Below are positions 60,422-64,000 of a DNA stretch of 64,000 bases, one piece after another. The stretch is from Hypsibius dujardini. Its lineage: Eukaryota > Tardigrada > Eutardigrada > Parachela > Hypsibiidae. The stretch's first letter is position 1. Every line of letters begins with the position of its first letter. The notes below the pieces were generated by a model. It was not told the origin of the DNA. It worked only from the letters and a program-made list of their open reading frames with translations, and did not search any database. The stretch covers positions 62,001-126,000 of the forward strand of contig LRSR01013122.1 in the NCBI GenBank assembly GCA_001579985.1, given 5' to 3'. The position numbers and the translations under genes are program-made.

Positions 60422-63400
60422 GTTCGTCCATCGATTTGACCGGATGTATGGTGGACATTCTGGAGAGCTTCAACATGGCCACGACGTCGGACTGTCTCGA
60501 CATTGGCCTTCCGCCTGACGAAGTGTCCCCTCTGCCCCGTAAAACCTCTCCGCTGGAATACGAAGTATCCTCGGTCGATTCCAGTCACACTTTCCTCTCC
60601 GGTGATTCTGGAGTCAACGATCTCGATCGGAATTCCATCTGGCGAAACTCTTCCTCCTCCAACGGATCGGCCGGCAGTACCGCCTCCTCCCATCAGTCAG
60701 CACTATCGCTCATCGGCAATGATGGAACACCGTCTAATAACGACACCAACACCGTGCTTGCCACCCCAAATCACTACCGGCATTCCTCCCTCTCACTCGG
60801 TTCGAAAACGCACTTTATCATGGACGAAGTACTGCACACCGAGAAGAACTACGTGGAAGATCTCCGCCAGATTTGCCAGGTTGGTGGTAATGATAATTAT
60901 GAATGATGAATGGATGTATACTATAAGTTAGGGCCGGTTCGATGGGGTGCTGGCTGACCGATCGGCGGCAAACTGTTCTCCATTTTTTATGTATACTAGT
61001 AGAGGGTGAACCATATGCCAGACAATTGGAACAGTTTACTGTCGGAGAAGCAGAAGAATATTCTGATTGACAATAATTTCAGACAGACAGACAGGCAAAC
61101 TGACAGACAGACAGACAGACAGACAGACAGGCAAACTGACAGACAGGTCTCCCGTAACATTGAGAGATATTGTATTATATGGCCAGACACGAAACGCTAA
61201 ATTTCAAGGCACCAAGGCTATCGGTATCTGTTTTGCTATCACCAACCCATTGACTAACTAACCATTGATTCAATTTCAAGGGCTACCTGCAACCGATGCG
61301 TGAATCGCCCCTCTTCAGCTCCGAGGATCTCAACCTGGTCTTTGCCAACATGGAAAAGATATTAGCTTTTCACAGGTTAGCTTATTTTATTACAGAGTCA
61401 TCGATAGGAATTTCTTATGACTGGTTATTTTGTACGTATACTTGCTGAGCGTTGATTTTTATTTCCTGCAGGTTATTCTTCGCGGCTCTAGTTCCGCCTG
61501 ATTTAATGGGGCCTGCCTACCTCGCCCAATGCTTCAACGAGCATGCAGACAGCTTTGAAATCTACACGGAATACTGCATCAATTTCCCCGCCAGTGTGAA
61601 ACACCTCGCCCAACTGACCACAGCTCAGCCCGAGTGGTTTGCCGCGCGGCAGGCGGACATCGGACACTCGCTCCAGCTCGGCACCTACTTGCTCAAACCG
61701 ATTCAGAGGATTCTAAAGTATCATTTACTGTTAGAAAAACTGTTGGACAACTGTGATTGCGACGCATTGGGTTACCAATGGGTGTCGGAAGCGTACGAAT
61801 CCATGCGGAATATCGCGCAGAAAATCAACGAAGTGCAGAATCAGAAGGAACGGAAAATTAGGCTTGAGGAGCTGGAATTAAGACTGCAAGAGCTGCCGGT
61901 AATAATGTCTCAGTTACGATATGCTTCTGCCTATTGCCTGTCTGTCTGACAGACTATTTGTCTGACTGCTTTCATCCGTGGGACTGTCTGTCTTTGTGTT
62001 TATCTGTCGGTATAGCACTTGATTATGTTTCTGTCCTTTCAAAAATTTGAGACCAATTTTTCTTGATTTCTTACAGTTGTCCTTAACTTTGGGAGAATTT
62101 GGAGAACTTCTACTGGACGATTTGTTCCGTCTTACCGGTGCGAAGGGCGAGCGGAATCTCTTCTTGTTCGCAAACGGACTACTGATTGTCAAGCGCAAAG
62201 AAGACGGAACATTTTTATTCAAGAACTACATCGCTGTGAGAATAGCCTTGCACACTCATAACAATGCATGAAGAATCCACCTCCGCTTTATAGCAGTCTT
62301 GACCGCACTTTTTATGCTTGCAGCATTCCAATCTAATGCTATCGGAAGTGATTCCTGAGAATCCTCTACACTTCAGTGTGATCGCCTTCGATAATCCCAA
62401 AGCATTAACGGTCATTGAGGTACTGTATTAGTTCTAATAATAATATGCCACCTCGCAGATTACGGGCTGCTTTTGATACATATTGCTGTTTCTGTTTTGT
62501 TTGTCTAGGCCAAATCGATGGAACAGAAACGTGCTTGGACCAGCCGACTGAAGACAATGATGCTGAAAAACTTTGGTGTTTCCATACCGGAGCATGTGCA
62601 ACAGTTGGTCATGCAACTGGGCGAGGTTCATCAAGGTACAACACTCGCTGCCTTTAAATTCTTCATGCACTGTTGGCTTACAGTAGTGTTGTTTTGTGTC
62701 TGGATAGGTGTCGCTCATGACAGCTCACCACGACGGTTTCGCCCGCCCTTTTTCCACACAACAACCGCTCCCGACTATTTACAGAGACGGAGAGCCAAAA
62801 GCCCCGTCCGGGATGCTTTCGTCAAGAACTCGGTAAGAAATATTCTCTCTCCCACGAGCTGATGTGACCCATCGGTGGTTGTACAACACAGCACGTTCGT
62901 TGATATATTTCAGGTGGATCGGATGTCACGACAGGCTCGTCGACAAACCCTACCCATAATTGACTTGGAAAGTGCCGAGACAGGCCACATAGAACTACCA
63001 GCCGAAGACGCCTGCAATTCCAAACGGAGCGAAAAGAAACGATCGGTCGATCGAAAAACGGGAAAAGATAAAACGACCAAGACAACTGCCGTCTTCCACG
63101 TCTCAACTGATTACATTCCTCGCACGAAGGAGGATGAGTTTATGTACGAGGAGAAGCACGTCACTAGCGAACACAGACCGGAAGACCCCAACAGACGCAA
63201 ATCATCGACTGTTGTTCAGGTTCGCTCCGGTGGACTCGCTGCGTAGACCGCTTAGTCTGTCAAATTATCTACCTGTCTGTCTGAGTGTCTATGTGTGTCC
63301 GTGTGTGTGTCTGTGTATCTTTCCGTCTGTCTGTTTGCTTGTCTGTGCGTCTGTATGTCTGTCTGTCGGTCGGTCAGTCGGTCGGTCGGTCTGTCTGTCT

Positions 63401-64000
63401 GACTTTTTGTCTCCTGCCACTGTCTAGTTGTTTGAGGTTTTGACGTAATCTGCATGTTACATGTATAGTCTGCATCTGCATCTGCATCTGCATCTTGCTT
63501 CTAAGTTTATCAAATTTAGATTGTTGTTGTATCATTAGGATTCATTCTTGACCATCAGTCCGCGTAAGCAATCCAGGCAAAAATCGGTGGACAACATTCA
63601 CAGCGAAGCCTCATCTCAAGACGCTACTACAGCAAACCAGCTTTCGGGAATGTTCAAATATGGCTTCCGCACTGCCTTCGGTAAGGCGAAACAAGCCCTG
63701 AAACCCATCATGAAGAACTTCAACACTGAAGAGTCCTTTGAGAGCCACGAGTGGCTAGTACCGGGCAATGTTGATTGCATCGACAGCGCTGAGCCGGAGG
63801 ATGGGCTGGATTTGGAGACTTTCACAGAAGCTGTTAATGCACTGACCCTTCGACCGCTTTCGATGAGCCTGGCGGATGGAAATTACGGCTCCGATGACTT
63901 CTACGAGCGGAATCTTGACCTTCTCGACTCAATGTCGGGCGGTGGTCCGGATCACGGAGAAGAAGAGGACTCGGCCATTCACAGCGACAAGGAAGCAGGC
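60422..64000 (+). CDS. PLEKHG: DH-PH Rho guanine-nucleotide exchange factor, PLEKHG1/2/3-type, runs off the window
   Basis: Exons 60422-60879, 61281-61375, 61472-61898, 62077-62235, 62324-62419, 62509-62635, 62708-62832, 62914-63219 and 63539 to the edge agree in phase. A Ser-rich N-terminal region precedes a DH domain (DEVLHTEKNYVEDLRQIC, then LLKPIQRILKYHLLLEKLL, the conserved DH helix). A PH domain follows (RNLFLFANGLLIVKRKEDG ... KSMEQKRAWTSRLKTMML, including its C-terminal Trp helix). Then come NFGVSIPEHVQQLVMQLG and RRAKSPVRDAF, features of the PLEKHG1/2/3 group. DH-PH proteins activate Rho GTPases at membranes and reshape actin. The long tail is Lys- and acidic-rich and still open at 64000. 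Introns carry TCTG/CAGA repeats. Confidence 0.9.
61081..61146. repeat. (CAGA)n-type microsatellite in a RhoGEF intron
   Basis: CAGA units interrupted by GGCAAACTGA, so that a 40-base block appears twice. It lies in the intron between the first two clear RhoGEF exons. Confidence 0.9.
63260..63412. repeat. Degenerate TCTG/TCGG tract in a RhoGEF intron
   Basis: About 150 bases built of TCTG, TGTG and TCGG units in the intron after the exon ending at 63219. A short run of TCTGCA units follows at about 63470-63495. Confidence 0.85.

Noticed and set aside
61006-61200. TDRQ/SVCL repeat peptides on both strands at microsatellites (also 59705-59962 and 63252-63455)
   Set aside because: These are translations of CAGA/TCTG repeats inside introns, not proteins.
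1-64000. CRISPR arrays, prophage, bacterial operons, long terminal repeats or capsid/envelope genes
   Set aside because: None seen. All coding content is spliced metazoan genes, and the only mobile-element trace is the short inverted-repeat element at the left edge.

Overview
The window is nuclear DNA of a compact, intron-rich invertebrate animal. Coding genes are split into many short exons by introns that are mostly 50-300 bases. Exon ends carry GT donors and AG acceptors, and several acceptors are purine-rich (AAG) rather than strong polypyrimidine tracts. The gene set is purely metazoan: anosmin, a Trk receptor, a monoamine transporter, 7TM receptors and a DH-PH RhoGEF. Nothing seen points to a bacterium, virus or organelle. 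I cannot fix the phylum. The full-length Trk with its docking tyrosines argues against a typical nematode or fly. A tardigrade or other small-genome invertebrate would fit, but that is a guess.

Layout. Positions 1-196 hold a short element with terminal inverted repeats. Positions 4322-6074 (+) encode the FN3 half of anosmin-1, and 498-689 may be its signal-peptide exon. Positions 6416-8233 (-) encode a ZNF395/ZNF704-type C-clamp protein. Positions 9721-16420 hold five small genes (one -, four +), each predicted to make a secreted glycine/tyrosine-rich protein with a hydrophobic C-terminal tail. This looks like a tandem family that I cannot assign to any known one. Positions 16572-18920 (-) encode an orphan 7TM receptor. 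Positions 22364-23653 (-) encode the 3' part of an EGF-repeat single-pass protein. Positions 24483-29222 (+) encode a complete SLC6 monoamine-type transporter in 22 exons, one of only 6 bases. Positions 29809-35205 (-) encode a large C2H2 zinc-finger protein. Positions 40106-41779 (-) encode an aminergic GPCR. Positions 42486-48419 (-) encode a complete Trk receptor tyrosine kinase in 12 exons. Positions 51032-52251 (-) encode a leucine-rich-repeat protein with a GPI-like tail. From 60422 (+), possibly starting at 57824, a PLEKHG-type RhoGEF runs off the right edge.

Many of these genes have nervous-system or signalling roles in other animals: anosmin and Trk in axon growth, SLC6 and the aminergic GPCR in monoamine signalling, RhoGEF and LRR proteins in cell shape and adhesion. 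The long non-coding stretches (about 19-22 kb, 35-40 kb, 48.5-51 kb, 52.3-60 kb) show no convincing genes. They hold recurrent TCTG/CAGA microsatellites, a cluster of palindromic TGACCA-N-TGGTCA motifs, and one strong hairpin.

All exon structures were built by hand from splice signals, reading-phase agreement and remembered family sequences. No alignment or database search was run.
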